Positions 6,095 through 7,011 of a stretch of DNA of 7,011 nt are shown piece by piece. The notes beneath the pieces are model-generated. The model did not search any database and was not told the DNA's origin. It saw only the letters and a program-made list of their open reading frames with translations. How positions within the stretch are numbered: the stretch's first letter is position 1; every line of letters starts with the position of its first letter. A program made the translations under genes and the position numbers. The stretch is from Pseudomonadota bacterium (lineage in GTDB: Bacteria > Pseudomonadota > Alphaproteobacteria > Parvibaculales > Parvibaculaceae): positions 1 to 7,011 of the forward strand of contig JAJXZC010000404.1 in NCBI GenBank assembly GCA_021780275.1, written 5' to 3'.

Positions 6095-6511
6095 GTGAAA
6101 ATTGAGCTTCACCGAGTTCCGGTCGATGAGCTTCTACATCACGTCAATCCGTTGAATGCGACACTTTGGGGATGCGATCCGATTTCCGAGCCTGAAATTC
6201 TGGCGGCGGCTGAAAACGACCAACTCGAAAGCGAACCATGGGATCAGGCAAAGGGCCGCCTACAGGGTCCTGAAGGACGGAAATTCCACATCGAACGCAT
6301 TGCGCACTTCGTCAAGATTGGCCTGCCGTGTGATCAATTTCGTGTTCAGCTAGACCTGCAGCCATCAGCCGGCAAAGAAATAGGCATCCTCAACGGAAAT
6401 CATCGGATAGCCGCAGCTCGAATTCGGGGCGATGCGACAATCGATGCGCTCCTGTATTTCTTCGATGCGGCCGATATCACACGATTACTCCCTGGGGCGC
6501 GCAAGCTGTGA
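6095..6511 (+). CDS. ParB/Srx-like (ParB N-terminal fold) protein
   Basis: GTG at 6095 is preferred to the in-frame ATG at 6068 because GGAGAG (6081-6086) lies 8 nt upstream, while the ATG has no such site. The product is 138 residues. It begins with KIELHRVPVDEL, the strand-turn typical of ParB N-terminal domains. Near the C-terminus it has ILNGNHRIAAARIRGDATIDALLYF (98-122), the GNHR-type box II of free-standing ParB/Srx-like proteins, followed by a strand. The middle (35-90) is divergent. There is no helix-turn-helix or dimerisation domain, so it is not a plasmid partition ParB. Members of this fold include nucleotide-binding and hydrolysing enzymes, nucleases and sulfiredoxin, so the activity here is open. 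Its stop overlaps the integrase start (GTGA). Confidence 0.7.
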   Translation: MKIELHRVPVDELLHHVNPLNATLWGCDPISEPEILAAAENDQLESEPWDQAKGRLQGPEGRKFHIERIAHFVKIGLPCDQFRVQLDLQPSAGKEIGILNGNHRIAAARIRGDATIDALLYFFDAADITRLLPGARKL

Positions 6512-7011
6512 CCACTCTTCCGGCCCTCGTAACCGATCGCGCCCCTGCCCTCGTCTCCGCCGGGGGCGAACGCGCCTCGTATCGCTTCTTTGAATTCTTC
6601 ACGGCGCCGATCAGGAATCCGCACACGCGCCGCGCCTATGTGCGCGCCGCACATGAATTCTTCGCCTGGCTTGAGGCGCATGGCGTGACGCAGCTGGCGG
6701 CGATCGAGAGCGTCCATGTCGCGGCCTATATCGAGCAGTTGCAAAAGGCGCGTTCGGCTCCAACCGCGAAACTTCGTCTCGCGGCGCTGAAACATTTGTT
6801 CGACTGGATGGTGAACGGCCAGATCATGCCGACCAATCCCGCCGCCGCCGTGCGCGGGCCGCGTCATATCGTGCGGCGCGGCAAGACGCCGGTGCTCGAT
6901 CCGGTCGAGGCGCGCCAGCTCCTCGACGCGATCGACACGACAACCGTGATCGGCCTCCGCGACCGCGCCCTGATCGGCTTGATGGTCTATTCCTTCGCGC
7001 GCATCGGCGCG
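6508..7011 (+). CDS. tyrosine recombinase/integrase, 5' half (runs off the window)
   Basis: The start is GTG at 6508, overlapping the stop of the ParB-like gene by four bases. The visible 168 residues contain the core-binding SAM-like domain, from RFFEFF and NPHTRRAYVRAAHEFFAWLEAHGV through YIEQL, APTAKLRLAALKHLFDWMV and the NPAAAVRGPRH linker. The catalytic domain begins around RGKTPVLDPVEARQLLDAID and continues with GLRDRALIGLMVYSFARIGA. Arg165 in FARIGA is the expected first catalytic arginine. The remaining H-x-x-R and tyrosine lie outside the window. I recall the full-length family as roughly 300-340 residues and common in Rhizobiales, where it accompanies mobile DNA. No frame disruption is seen in this half. 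Its N-terminus is duplicated in the remnant at 5943-6071. Confidence 0.9.
   Translation, partial: MTTLPALVTDRAPALVSAGGERASYRFFEFFTAPIRNPHTRRAYVRAAHEFFAWLEAHGVTQLAAIESVHVAAYIEQLQKARSAPTAKLRLAALKHLFDWMVNGQIMPTNPAAAVRGPRHIVRRGKTPVLDPVEARQLLDAIDTTTVIGLRDRALIGLMVYSFARIGA

Noticed and set aside
6095..6511. Plasmid partition protein ParB.
   Set aside because: No helix-turn-helix domain, no C-terminal dimerisation domain, no ParA gene and no parS-like repeats nearby.
6400..6867. Minus-strand open frame of 155 codons.
   Set aside because: It is antisense to the integrase and ParB-like genes, which are supported by homology.

Overview
The window looks like chromosome or large-plasmid DNA of a GC-rich alphaproteobacterium, probably of the Hyphomicrobiales (Rhizobiales). 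This rests on protein families recalled from that order: a small protein with a TLANMR start and an RPNW end on the minus strand at 855-1097, a small acidic DATDEEIDAVVAEFGGD-type protein at 2025-2273, and an integrase of the FFEFF/NPHTRRAY type at the right edge. No rRNA, tRNA, CRISPR array or complete insertion sequence was seen.

Left part (1-2273) is compact and housekeeping-like. It holds the 3' end of an unrecognised gene, an alpha/beta hydrolase of the KANL3/TEX30 type, a convergent small zinc-ribbon protein, a class I SAM-dependent methyltransferase behind a possible sigma-70 promoter, and a small conserved hypothetical whose 3' end overlaps the methyltransferase by 23 bp. The stretch 2274-3144 has no gene I can support. 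It contains a terminator-like hairpin that follows no recognisable gene.

Middle part (about 3100-4810) is a two-gene unit: an exported protein with four cysteines after its signal peptide, then a small membrane protein with three predicted transmembrane segments. An extended -10 promoter lies upstream and a hairpin with a T-rich tail downstream. Neither product is recognised.

Right part (about 4890-7011) is accessory DNA, visibly richer in A/T in places. A 116-residue minus-strand gene with its own terminator is divergent from a 163-residue plus-strand gene. The 164 bp between them carries a perfect 10-bp inverted repeat and a second terminator-like hairpin. The plus-strand gene overlaps by 4 bp (ATGA) the start of a 42-codon truncated copy of an integrase N-terminus. 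A ParB/Srx-like gene follows, and it overlaps by 4 bp (GTGA) the start of an apparently intact integrase that runs off the window. Two different genes are therefore each joined by a start/stop overlap to the 5' end of the same integrase family, and the integrase 5' ends form a diverged direct repeat 565-568 bp apart. This is the most unusual structure in the window. It may record successive insertions or replacements of a gene immediately upstream of a mobile integrase.
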